A stretch of DNA of 64,000 nucleotides from an uncultured Ruminiclostridium sp. (GTDB lineage: Bacteria; Bacillota; Clostridia; Oscillospirales; Ruminococcaceae): contig CALXIO010000005.1 of the NCBI GenBank assembly GCA_944388385.1, forward strand, positions 26,539 through 90,538. Direction: 5' to 3'. Position numbers and translations under genes: made by a program. The notes beneath the pieces were generated by a model. It was not told the origin of the DNA and did no database searches. It saw nothing but the letters and a program-made list of their open reading frames with translations. Below are positions 8,657 through 15,549 of the stretch, piece after piece (within the stretch, counting starts at the first letter, position 1; the number at the start of each line of letters is the position of its first letter).

Positions 8657-8777
8657 CCCATGATTATGAGTGTAAACTTACTGCGGCACAGGTCGTAACT
8701 GCTTAATGCTGCTCGGTTCCCCGCCTGACATGGTTCACAGAACTCCCTTGCACAGGGCTTACACCCATAATCACGGG
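8657..8777 (-). ncRNA. ffs: Small signal recognition particle RNA (4.5S-type)
   Basis: The minus strand carries the conserved domain IV apical sequence CATGTCAGGCGGGGAACCGAG with the following CAGCATTAAG. The two ends form a near-perfect stem of about 20 bp (CCCGTGATTATGGGTGTAAG with the matching 3' arm). The length of about 120 nt and lack of an Alu domain fit the small bacterial SRP RNA, not the long Bacillus type. It lies directly upstream of dnaX, a usual Firmicute location, and ends in a T-run. Confidence 0.95.
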
Positions 8778-8796
8778 TTCTATAGTATGCTATATT

Positions 8797-8825
8797 ATTT
8801 TAACATATTCATAGGAAAAAATCAA
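8797..8825 (-). promoter_or_regulatory. Putative promoter of the SRP RNA gene
   Basis: On the minus strand TTGATT, 17-bp spacer, TAAAAT; initiation would fall a little upstream of the mature RNA 5' end. Confidence 0.5.
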
Positions 8826-8869
8826 GGGTTATTGTGAAAATAGTAGGTTTGCGTGTTATTTCGGGGTTT

Positions 8870-9055
8870 TTAAAGTGCCTTTTTGGGGTGGTGGGGGGAT
8901 TTTTCGACTGCTGTCGGCTATCCCCATCCCCCCTTGCCCCCCTTCCCCTCGGGAAGGGGGGAGTAAATCGGGGCTAGCGCCCTGCGACCCCTTTAAGGGG
9001 GGTAACCCCCCTTAAAACCCCCATTAAGGGGTGGTGCACAAAATTCCCTCCCCCA
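8870..9055 (+). repeat. GC-rich intergenic repeat, copy R4
   Basis: From 8905 the copy reads CGACTGCTGTCGGCTATCCCC, then C-tracts, the CCCCTCGGGAAGGGG hairpin, AGTAAATCGGGGCTAGCGCC and a CTTTAAGGGGGG hairpin. It matches copies at 830 and 17067 over about 100 bp. No gene is present in the 375-bp interval between the SRP RNA and the next coding region. Confidence 0.75.
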
Positions 9056-9071
9056 TGTAAAAATCCCCCAA

Positions 9072-9106
9072 CAAAAAACTATCCCCCCGATTGCTCGGGG
9101 GGATAT
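9072..9106 (-). terminator. Terminator of the 397-residue anchored protein gene
   Basis: On the minus strand ATCCCCCCGAGC pairs with the complementary arm ending CGGGGGGAT, and TAGTTTTTTG follows. Confidence 0.85.
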
Positions 9107-9154
9107 GATAAACGTCTATCAAGCATTTATTTTGGTTAACCTAAATTTTTTAAA

Positions 9155-10348
9155 TTACTTTCTCTTCTTGAGAACTACGCCTGTAGCTACAAGAACTGCA
9201 CCTGCTACTACTGCAGGAACTACTACAAGGCCAACACCTGTAGGAGCGTTAGCACCGTTAGAATCGCCGGGAACTTCTGTTGCGGGAGTATCTGTTGTGG
9301 GAGCGTCTGTTGCAGGAGCGTCTGTTGCAGGAGCGTCTGTTGCAGGAGCATCAGCATCTGCAGCCTTGTTTGCAACAAGTGAATCAAGTGAAAGAACAGG
9401 GTTTACTGCACCTTCAGTATCATCTACTACGTAGTCTGTCTTAAGAGCTAAGCACTGGCAATCTTCAACTGTAACACCTTCGGGAAGTACAAGTTCAACT
9501 GTGTATGTGCCGTTACCTGTTACATCAACGGGAGTAACGTCAACTGTGTTGGACTTATCGCCGGGGCCCCAGTATGCCTGTGACCAGTTGTTGAATGAGA
9601 AGATGGGGAATGCCTTGAATGCTGTACCTGTGTAATCAGATACTGTGAATGTAAATGTGAGCTTGTTAACCTTAGCAGATGTTAAAGCATCTGCAGTAAG
9701 AATGTTGCTTGCTTCATCAGTTACAAATGTGTTGATGATGTCAAGTCTTGCCTTACCGTCGCTGTCAACACCGGAAACACCCTTGTTTGCAAGGTCAAGT
9801 GCTGCCTCGGGGCCGTACTCAACTGCAGGAGCATCTGTTGCAGGAGCATCTGTTGCAGGAGCATCTGTTGCAGGAGCATCGGTCTGATTGGGCTTACCAG
9901 CGCAATCACCGGGCTGATTTTCAGTTTCTGATGTTACAGCAGGAGCTTCTGTCTCGGGAGCTGTTGTTTCGGGCTCTGTAACTACCCAAGATACTGTGTA
10001 GTTCTTGTCAAACCACCAGCACTGAACCTGAAGATCGGCACCTGCCTGAATATCAGCATCAACATCGAGAGCAACCTCGAAGCTTGTAGCCTCTTCAAGA
10101 GTCCATTCTACAGCTGTCCACTCACCGGCAGCGTTGTTATAACCTACACAACCATTTGAGTAGTTAGCTTCTTCTGTTTCTGATTCAACTGTAATTGTAA
10201 TAGTTTCCTTACCGGCAAACTCAGAGTTAGCAATTACAACATCTTTCTTTTCAGTAACTGTTTCGGGAGCAGCAAATGCTGTTAAAGCGACAGAAGAAGC
10301 TGCTACTGCTGTAGCTGCTGCTACTGCCATAATCTTTGAAATTTTCAT
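9155..10348 (-). CDS. Secreted, C-terminally anchored repeat protein (paralogue A)
   Basis: A 397-residue exported protein of unknown function. A signal peptide at 1-26 (MKISKIMAVAAATAVAA...AFA) precedes a Trp-rich beta-type domain. A PATDA repeat linker at about 155-175 leads to a second beta-rich domain (about 180-335), then a second PATDA linker and a C-terminal signal NAPTG, about 20 hydrophobic residues and KKRK. This end resembles a sortase or membrane sorting signal. The start at 10348 is chosen because the GGAGG site 8 nt upstream lies within an apparent earlier ATG. The Trp/aromatic-rich domains suggest carbohydrate binding, but I cannot assign a family. It is a paralogue of the next gene. 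Confidence 0.8.
   Translation of the reverse strand: MKISKIMAVAAATAVAASSVALTAFAAPETVTEKKDVVIANSEFAGKETITITVESETEEANYSNGCVGYNNAAGEWTAVEWTLEEATSFEVALDVDADIQAGADLQVQCWWFDKNYTVSWVVTEPETTAPETEAPAVTSETENQPGDCAGKPNQTDAPATDAPATDAPATDAPAVEYGPEAALDLANKGVSGVDSDGKARLDIINTFVTDEASNILTADALTSAKVNKLTFTFTVSDYTGTAFKAFPIFSFNNWSQAYWGPGDKSNTVDVTPVDVTGNGTYTVELVLPEGVTVEDCQCLALKTDYVVDDTEGAVNPVLSLDSLVANKAADADAPATDAPATDAPATDAPTTDTPATEVPGDSNGANAPTGVGLVVVPAVVAGAVLVATGVVLKKRK
9292..9352. repeat. 15-bp tandem repeats encoding PATDA (C-terminal linker)
   Basis: About four copies of a 15-bp unit reading GCAGGAGCGTCTGTT on the plus strand encode the Pro-Ala-Thr-Asp-Ala linker ahead of the sorting signal of the 397-residue protein. 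Confidence 0.85.
9825..9886. repeat. 15-bp tandem repeats encoding PATDA (central linker)
   Basis: Four near-identical units of GCAGGAGCATCTGTT encode the linker between the two domains of the same protein. Confidence 0.85.
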
Positions 10349-10390
10349 TTCTTTATCCTCCATATTATTTTTAGCTTGATAGCTACTATA

Positions 10391-10419
10391 ATAATACCTT
10401 ATTTACACTTTAATTTCAA
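10391..10419 (-). promoter_or_regulatory. Promoter of paralogue A
   Basis: Minus strand GATTGAAAT (-35 TTGAAA), 17-bp spacer, TATTAT. The -35 context GATTGAAAT is also found at the paralogue B promoter. Confidence 0.6.
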
Positions 10420-10565
10420 TCGGCATTTTGCACAATTTTATATGAACCATATAGTCAATTTGTCCCACATCTGAAATATATTTTATAACTTAGTGCTATT
10501 TATTACGATTTTTTGAGGTAAAATGTGAGTATTATACCGCTATAATAAGGCGGCCATTTTACTTT

Positions 10566-10604
10566 TACTTAATAAAAATACCCTCGGAAAACCGAGGGTA
10601 TCTT
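10566..10604 (-). terminator. Terminator of paralogue B
   Basis: On the minus strand ATACCCTCGG and CCGAGGGTAT pair around TTTT and are followed by TTTTATT. Confidence 0.85.
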
Positions 10605-10620
10605 ATCAGCAATTATTCAA

Positions 10621-11388
10621 TTACTTAGTCTTCTTAAGAACGATACCTGCTGTTGCAAGACCTGCTGCTGCTAAAGCTGCAGGAACTACTGCAAGAGCCA
10701 CACCTGTCTGTGTGTTGTCAACAGCACCGGAAGATTCACCGGGAACTTCTGTTGAAGGAGCTTCTGTTGCAGGAGCTTCAGTTGCGGGAGCATCTGTTGC
10801 AGGAGCTTCTGTTGCAGGAGCTTCTGTTGCAGGAGCTTCTGTTGCAGGAGCTGCTGCTTCGCCGATTACCTTGCCGTCCTTGTCAAGAAGGTCAGCCTCT
10901 AATACCTTAACCGTGCCGCCCCATGTCTGAACCCAAGCCTGTGCCCAAGTATCTTCTGCTGTGAAGATAGGAGCATTGCCTTCGTTCATCCATACGATTG
11001 TAGCTACATTACCTTCAAGGGTATCGTCAATAGCGATAGCCTTTTCGCCTGATGCCTTGCCCCATTCAACAGACTTCCAACCTGTTGAATCAGAGTTAAC
11101 ACCGATACCGCCGCCGATCCAGAATTCTTCATCAGCGAGCTCAGCATCATCTAACTGTACCTTGAACTGTACGCCGCATACATCTGTGAGAGAGTAGCCG
11201 TTGGAGTTAATGTAACCATTGGGTTCCTCTGTGTCCTCATTTGTGCCGTAAACAACAACAGTAGCATCGCCGGGCTTAGCTTCTGTTACTGTCATAAATT
11301 CGTCAGCAGTACCTGCAAAAGCAGAAATTGAGAAAGTAGCTGCTACTGCTGTAGCTGCTGCTACTGCCATAATCTTAGAAATTTTCAT
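10621..11388 (-). CDS. Secreted, C-terminally anchored repeat protein (paralogue B)
   Basis: A 255-residue exported protein of unknown function. Its signal peptide starts with the same 17 residues as paralogue A (MKISKIMAVAAATAVAA), and its single Trp-containing beta domain covers about 27-180. It then has a PATEA/PATDA linker and the C-terminal signal NTQTG, about 18 hydrophobic residues and KKTK. The start at 11388 lies 8 nt after GGAGG; a longer frame to 11487 would cross the promoter. Together with paralogue A it looks like a tandem duplication followed by domain gain or loss. Both have their own promoter and terminator. Confidence 0.78.
   Translation of the reverse strand: MKISKIMAVAAATAVAATFSISAFAGTADEFMTVTEAKPGDATVVVYGTNEDTEEPNGYINSNGYSLTDVCGVQFKVQLDDAELADEEFWIGGGIGVNSDSTGWKSVEWGKASGEKAIAIDDTLEGNVATIVWMNEGNAPIFTAEDTWAQAWVQTWGGTVKVLEADLLDKDGKVIGEAAAPATEAPATEAPATEAPATDAPATEAPATEAPSTEVPGESSGAVDNTQTGVALAVVPAALAAAGLATAGIVLKKTK
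10745..10855. repeat. 15-bp tandem repeats encoding PATEA/PATDA
   Basis: About seven units of the 15-bp repeat GCAGGAGCTTCTGTT encode the Pro/Ala/Thr/Glu linker of paralogue B. The unit differs by only one or two bases from the paralogue A repeat. Confidence 0.85.
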
Positions 11389-11442
11389 TTGTTTGTCCTC
11401 CATAAAAAATAATGAAAAGTTCGCTTTTATAAGCTTAGGATT

Positions 11443-11471
11443 ATTGTACAATATTCTTGCGCTTATTTCAA
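11443..11471 (-). promoter_or_regulatory. Promoter of paralogue B
   Basis: Minus strand GATTGAAAT (-35 TTGAAA), 17-bp spacer, TACAAT. The -35 context matches that of paralogue A. Confidence 0.65.
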
Positions 11472-11611
11472 TCGTCAATTTAAACAAAAATTTAAGTTTA
11501 AGTTAGTGGCAATATTACATTTTGCTTAAATTTCGGTATTATTTTAGTCCATTTTAGCGTTAAATTTCCATTTTGTGAATAATCTTCCGAAAATATACTT
11601 ATACATGATAA

Positions 11612-11642
11612 ATAATAATCCCCCGGATAACCGGGGGATAGC
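11612..11642 (-). terminator. Terminator of the VTC/DUF4956 operon
   Basis: ATCCCCCGG and CCGGGGGAT arms around a 4-nt loop, followed on the minus strand by a T-rich tail. Confidence 0.75.
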
Positions 11643-12350
11643 TTAGTTCATATATTCGCCGTTATATTCAAGTAAGGTTACGCTGTCCACTCCCTCAATA
11701 GCCTGAAATCTTGCAATCTGTGAAGCGTCATTGGGAGCGTTCTTTATCTCTGCGGTAAGCTCTGTTCTGTCGCCTATGACGGTTTTATTTTTGAGCTTAT
11801 ACTTAATTGAGCCTATCATGGCGGAAACATTTTCCTCAGCGGAGGAATTATAGCGCACCACTAAAAGGTAGCTTTTTCTTTCCTTTTTAACTATGGTAAG
11901 TACTATATAAAGTACCGCTATAAATACCGTGCCTATAAGGGCTACAAAGTAAAGTCCTGCTCCGGCGGTAAGTCCTGCCGCCACACCCCAGAATAAAAAT
12001 CCCACATCAAGGGGGTCTTTAATTGCACTACGAAATCTGACAATAGACAACGCACCCACCATACCAAGGGAAAGCACAAAGTTTGCACTTATGGTCATGA
12101 TAATAAAGGCGGTGACTACGGTAATAAGCAGTACCAGTATATTGAAATTATCGCTGTATACTACCCCTCGGTAGAACATTCTGTACACAAGGTAAATTAT
12201 AACACCGCATACCGTGGCGGTAAGCATAGCAAGTAAGATCCTCGGTAGGGAGAGATTTTCAAACTGTACAGTAAGATCAAAGCTGTCCTTCAGCATCTGG
12301 AAGAAATCATCGGTGGCAGCATCTGATAGAATATTTATAAGCCCTGTCAT
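11643..12350 (-). CDS. DUF4956-family membrane protein
   Basis: A 235-residue protein. An N-terminal amphipathic region (1-35) leads to four or so membrane helices between about 40 and 150, including the conserved MVGALSIVRFRSAIKDPLD. A soluble C-terminal domain at about 160-235 follows. DUF4956 proteins occur next to VTC-domain proteins in many bacteria, as here, 23 nt downstream of the VTC gene. The membrane partner's role in polyphosphate or cell-surface metabolism is not established. The ribosome binding site AAGGACGG supports the start at 12350. Confidence 0.82.
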   Translation of the reverse strand: MTGLINILSDAATDDFFQMLKDSFDLTVQFENLSLPRILLAMLTATVCGVIIYLVYRMFYRGVVYSDNFNILVLLITVVTAFIIMTISANFVLSLGMVGALSIVRFRSAIKDPLDVGFLFWGVAAGLTAGAGLYFVALIGTVFIAVLYIVLTIVKKERKSYLLVVRYNSSAEENVSAMIGSIKYKLKNKTVIGDRTELTAEIKNAPNDASQIARFQAIEGVDSVTLLEYNGEYMN

Positions 12351-12373
12351 AAGTTTAACCGTCCTTTTTTATA

Positions 12374-13084
12374 TTAACCCATATAAAGCCGGGTAAGTGC
12401 CTCTTTACATATCAGGAATTTTGAGAAGGAATCCTGTCTTAACCCCACTCCCCCCACAAGCTCAAGAAGATATGAGGGAAGAAATTCATCGTATTTAAGT
12501 TCAATTACCGCCGCCGGGGAGGAAATGGGAATATAGCGGATTTTGTCGGAAAACATATCCCTTGAAAATGCCCCCACCTTAAAACCGCTGTCTATGGTAA
12601 AGCGGACATTTCCCTCCTTATTTATATAAGCCTCTCTTGTATAGTCCACCACTACTGAGGGGGATAAAAGGGAGATTGAATTACTTATAGCTCCGTCATC
12701 GATAACAGTACCGGCATACTGCTTATCCCATGCAAAGGAAAAATCCCCTTTAAGAATACTTTCATACTGGGGTAAGGTTATCCACATACTTCTTTTTGAG
12801 GTCATGGAGTTATCCTTATATTTACATTCAAAGCGGATTTTCTGAGGGTTTAAATCATAAGTACGGATGCGGTATTTTTTTCTTGTATCAGTGCCGTTTT
12901 GCTTATCTATATAGGCGCTGTTATAAGCATCATCAAGATACAGGCTTGTGATACGATATTTACCCTTATCGCCGTTTTTATCCGGTGTCATCACCGCAGA
13001 AAATCTCTGCCGCAGAATTTCACATTGGGGCATAGTAGCCGGGAATTTAAGCTCATGTCTTAGTTTACGTTCCTTATACTCCAT
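12374..13084 (-). CDS. VTC-domain protein (polyphosphate polymerase-like)
   Basis: A 236-residue cytosolic protein of the triphosphate-tunnel fold related to the catalytic domain of yeast Vtc4. It shows the N-terminal RHELKFPA, the basic strand KYRITSLYLDD, YRIRTYD, RFECKYKD and the late acidic AAVIELKYDEFLP, all alternating strand positions that line the tunnel in this family. It is the first gene of a two-gene operon with DUF4956, which fits a membrane-associated polymer synthesis role. Product identity in bacteria is mostly inferred. The start at 13084 has a GGGAGGG site. Confidence 0.85.
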   Translation of the reverse strand: MEYKERKLRHELKFPATMPQCEILRQRFSAVMTPDKNGDKGKYRITSLYLDDAYNSAYIDKQNGTDTRKKYRIRTYDLNPQKIRFECKYKDNSMTSKRSMWITLPQYESILKGDFSFAWDKQYAGTVIDDGAISNSISLLSPSVVVDYTREAYINKEGNVRFTIDSGFKVGAFSRDMFSDKIRYIPISSPAAVIELKYDEFLPSYLLELVGGVGLRQDSFSKFLICKEALTRLYMG

Positions 13085-13103
13085 AGCTACCCTCCCTTTA
13101 CAC

Positions 13104-13149
13104 GCTATACTGTAATTTTCAGTATAGCATAAAAAAATTGAAAATTCAA
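13104..13149 (-). promoter_or_regulatory. Promoter and overlapping perfect inverted repeat of the VTC operon
   Basis: On the minus strand TTGAAT (rc of 13144-13149), 17-bp spacer and TATACT (rc of 13121-13126) form a promoter. The -10 lies inside one arm of a perfect 9-bp inverted repeat, GCTATACTG/CAGTATAGC with a 7-bp gap (13104-13128), which therefore covers the -10 and start point like a repressor operator. Confidence 0.65.
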
Positions 13150-13169
13150 CATATTTAAAAAAATAAATT

Positions 13170-13430
13170 GGGCTGGGGTTCTTTTTGGCTGGTGGATGGA
13201 TGACACCCTCATAAGGGGCGGTGTGTACCCATTTTTCTGAACGGCTTCAGACTTCACACCACCCACCCCCTTGCCCCCTCACTTATAGGGAGGGGGGAAG
13301 GGGGGATGGGGATAGCCGTCTGCTGACGATAAAAATTAGGGGGGCGCGTATCCCCTTAGGGGGCTGAATTCCCGTCTGAACCCGAAAAATAAAGAGGGTA
13401 TGCGCCGCCCCTTAACGAGGTCAATTCCAA
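13170..13430 (-). repeat. GC-rich intergenic repeat, inverted copy R5
   Basis: At 13285-13335 the reverse-oriented core reads GGGAGGGGGGAAGGGGGGATG then GGGATAGCCGTCTGCTGACGA. It is flanked by CACCCACCCCCTTGCCCC on the left and GGGGGGCGCG segments on the right. The interval of about 400 bp between the VTC gene and the small anchored protein holds no gene. Confidence 0.72.
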
Positions 13431-13447
13431 CACCGCCCAACCACAAA

Positions 13448-13477
13448 AAAACAAGCCCGTCAAATGACGGGCTTGCA
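13448..13477 (-). terminator. Terminator of the 76-residue anchored protein gene
   Basis: CAAGCCCGTCA and TGACGGGCTTG form the stem, followed on the minus strand by TTTTTTTG. Confidence 0.88.
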
Positions 13478-13487
13478 TTTAAGAAAA

Positions 13488-13718
13488 TTATTCATCTTCC
13501 TTGTTATTCTTCTTTTTCTTTACAGCAGAAATAATTCCGAAAACTACACCAAGTACAATAAGCACTCCAAGACCGATTGCCGCAGGTACCCATTCAACCG
13601 GAACACCGGTTACAGGATCGGCATTTCCGGATGAGCTGCCTATTGTTTCTGCAAAGCAGGTAAGTGAAGTTAAAGCCATCATCATTACCGCTGAAAATAA
13701 CGCTGTTACTTTTTTCAT
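13488..13718 (-). CDS. Small secreted protein with C-terminal anchor
   Basis: A 76-residue protein consisting almost only of a signal peptide (residues 1-24, ending TCFA), a short Ser/Gly stretch, DPVTG, a hydrophobic helix and a KKKKNNKEDE tail. The order DPVTGVPVEWVPA parallels the Thr-Gly-Val...Val-Pro-Ala phrase of the two larger anchored proteins at 9-11 kb. The mature exposed part would be only about 15 residues. The start at 13718 fits AAAGGATG 7-8 nt upstream. Function unknown. Confidence 0.72.
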   Translation of the reverse strand: MKKVTALFSAVMMMALTSLTCFAETIGSSSGNADPVTGVPVEWVPAAIGLGVLIVLGVVFGIISAVKKKKNNKEDE

Positions 13719-13757
13719 TTTTATCATCCTTTCTTATGGGCATTTTCTACCTTGCCC

Positions 13758-13786
13758 ATTATACACCTTTTTATTTTAAAATGCAA
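13758..13786 (-). promoter_or_regulatory. Promoter of the small anchored protein
   Basis: Minus strand TTGCAT, 17-bp spacer, TATAAT. A 7-bp inverted repeat ATGGGCA/TGCCCAT lies between it and the ribosome binding site. Confidence 0.6.
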
Positions 13787-13799
13787 GTCTTACATTTTC

Positions 13800-14669
13800 T
13801 TAAAGCTGAAGACTCTTTAAGTATTCCTTGAAGTCCTCACCTATTTCGGGGTGCTTTAAGGCAACCTCAACACAGGCCTTCATGATACCAAGCTTATTTC
13901 CCATATCATATCTTGTGCCGGTAAAATCAACACCTATCATTCCCTCAGTCTGAGCAAGAATTTTCATGGCATCTGTAAGCTGATATTCGCCGTTTGCACC
14001 TGTGGGAAGATTTTCAAGTATGTCAAATACCTTTGCAGGAAGTACACATCTGCCCAAAATGGCATAATTGCTTATAACCTCCTCAGGCTTAGGCTTTTCT
14101 ATCATGTCGGAAATATAGTAAAGATCGTCCTCTGCGTGCTTTACATCAAGGGTACAGTATTTAAGCACCATTTCAAAGGGAACTTCCTTCATACATACTA
14201 CAGCCTTGCCGTATTTTTCATAGGCTCTGCAGCACTGTGCTGTACAGGGGTCCTCACCGATAATAACATCATCACCGTAAATTACGATAAAGGGATCGTT
14301 TCCTACAAAGTTCTTTGCATAAAGTACAGCGCCGCCGGTACCGTTTTGTACCTGCTGACGAACATACTGTATTCCGTCACCCATTTTAGCAAGGTCACAT
14401 ACCACCTTGTAAAATTCAGTCTTGCCGGATTTTAAAAGCTGTGCCTCTAAGTCGGGGGAACGGTCAAAATGATCTTCAAGTGTCTGCTTGCCCCTTGATA
14501 ATACTATGAGAATATCGGTAATTCCTGAATTGATTACTTCCTCAATAGTGTACTGAATTGCAGGCTTGTCCACAATGTTCAGCATTTCCTTCGGTGTAGA
14601 CTTACTTGCAGGAAGAACTCTTGTACCATATCCGGCACAGAGAATGACTGCCTTTTTTACCTTTTCCAT
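13800..14669 (-). CDS. galU: UTP--glucose-1-phosphate uridylyltransferase
   Basis: A 289-residue cytosolic enzyme making UDP-glucose. It has the N-terminal nucleotide-binding signature AVILCAGYGTRVLPASKSTP with KEML following, the VDKPAIQYTIEE motif, the GGAVLYAKNFVG loop and the metal-binding FIVIYGDDV. The C-terminal LTDAMKILAQ is also typical. Length is normal. No terminator is visible before the next gene, whose own promoter lies in the gap. Confidence 0.95.
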   Translation of the reverse strand: MEKVKKAVILCAGYGTRVLPASKSTPKEMLNIVDKPAIQYTIEEVINSGITDILIVLSRGKQTLEDHFDRSPDLEAQLLKSGKTEFYKVVCDLAKMGDGIQYVRQQVQNGTGGAVLYAKNFVGNDPFIVIYGDDVIIGEDPCTAQCCRAYEKYGKAVVCMKEVPFEMVLKYCTLDVKHAEDDLYYISDMIEKPKPEEVISNYAILGRCVLPAKVFDILENLPTGANGEYQLTDAMKILAQTEGMIGVDFTGTRYDMGNKLGIMKACVEVALKHPEIGEDFKEYLKSLQL

Positions 14670-14726
14670 AATTAAAATTCCTTTTTTAAAATTATTTACC
14701 TCTTTTTCTTCATACTCCGAAATATA

Positions 14727-14770
14727 AAAAAATACCGCACACCCACTTTAAGTGTGCGGCGTTTTTTTTA
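14727..14770. terminator. Terminator between the SCP2-domain gene and galU
   Basis: CCGCACAC and the matching AGTGTGCGG arm with T-runs on both sides; used by the SCP2-domain gene on the minus strand. Confidence 0.85.
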
Positions 14771-14774
14771 AAGC

Positions 14775-15317
14775 TTAGAAAAGTGCCTTCTTAACCTTGA
14801 GCATCTTTGTGAGAGAGCCAAGTGCATAGAAATCACCTGAAAGTGCCTTAGCTGCGAAATCATACTTGCCTGCAATTACATCAAGTACATCAGCGATGGG
14901 CATATCGATATGAATGTCGTTATCCATATAGCCGTAGGGCTCTACAGTAACTGTGCCGTTGTCGATAAGGATGTACATATAAGCTTCATAGTCGCCGTAT
15001 ACCTTGATCTCAACTGCGATCTTTTCATTTACGGAAGAAACATTCTTCTTGCCGATCTTCTTTTTTAACATACCTGCAAGAGCAACGATATCGGGTGTAC
15101 CCTCAACCTTAGCTTCCTTCTTTGCAGTTGTCTTCTTGGCAGCAGGCTTCTTAGCAGCTGTTGTTGTCTTCTTGGCAGCAGGCTTCTTAGCGGCAGGCTT
15201 TTCTTCCTTTGCAGCTTCCTTAACAACGGGAGCAGCTTCAACCTTTGCTTCTGCTACGGGAACAGCAGCAACTGTCTTCTTTTCTGTTGCAGTAGTTTCA
15301 GTTATCTTCTTAGCCAT
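14775..15317 (-). CDS. SCP2 sterol-binding-domain protein with Lys/Ala/Pro-rich N-terminus
   Basis: A 180-residue protein. Residues 1-75 are a histone H1-like low-complexity tail with repeated AAKKPAAKK and AKKTT units and an acidic patch in the middle. Residues about 78-180 resemble an SCP2-type lipid-binding domain (VNEKIAVEIKVYG, then DNDIHIDMPIADVLDVIAG and a final ALSGDFYALGSLTKML). The start at 15317 has AAAGGA 8-9 nt upstream; a longer frame would include the promoter. The tail could bind nucleic acid or polyanions, but this is inference. Monocistronic. Confidence 0.75.
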   Translation of the reverse strand: MAKKITETTATEKKTVAAVPVAEAKVEAAPVVKEAAKEEKPAAKKPAAKKTTTAAKKPAAKKTTAKKEAKVEGTPDIVALAGMLKKKIGKKNVSSVNEKIAVEIKVYGDYEAYMYILIDNGTVTVEPYGYMDNDIHIDMPIADVLDVIAGKYDFAAKALSGDFYALGSLTKMLKVKKALF

Positions 15318-15419
15318 ATTGATATTTCCTTTCTTATTGCTGTCATTGACAGTCAGGATATCGGAAAATAAATTTCCGTATGTGGAATTTAACCTATATA
15401 AATTCCCTACTACAGCATT

Positions 15420-15448
15420 ATAATACCACATTACATTTAAAAATACAA
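15420..15448 (-). promoter_or_regulatory. Promoter of the SCP2-domain gene
   Basis: Minus strand TTGTAT, 17-bp spacer, TATTAT, giving a leader of roughly 95 nt. Confidence 0.55.
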
Positions 15449-15476
15449 TGGTTTACAATAACTTTCGCTTAAATTC

Positions 15477-15504
15477 ACAAAAATATCACCATTTTCATAA
15501 GCTA
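15477..15504 (+). promoter_or_regulatory. Sigma-K-like promoter of spoVFAB
   Basis: AC at 15477-15478, a 17-bp spacer and CATAAGCTA at 15496-15504 fit the mother-cell sigma-K pattern AC-N16/17-CATAnnnTA. In Bacillus spoVF is a sigma-K gene, so the match is in the expected place. Confidence 0.5.
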
Positions 15505-15549
15505 TGATATGAAATTTAATATAAAAATATGCGTGAAAGGGGCATTTTT

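Noticed and set aside
8635..8661. Upstream in-frame ATG of dnaX at 8661
   Set aside because: It lies in the SRP RNA 3' arm and T-run; the ATG at 8634 has an AAAGGAGG site and matches the family N-terminus.
9292..10855. CRISPR-like short repeats
   Set aside because: The 15-bp units are head to tail without spacers, in frame, and encode Pro/Ala/Thr linkers.
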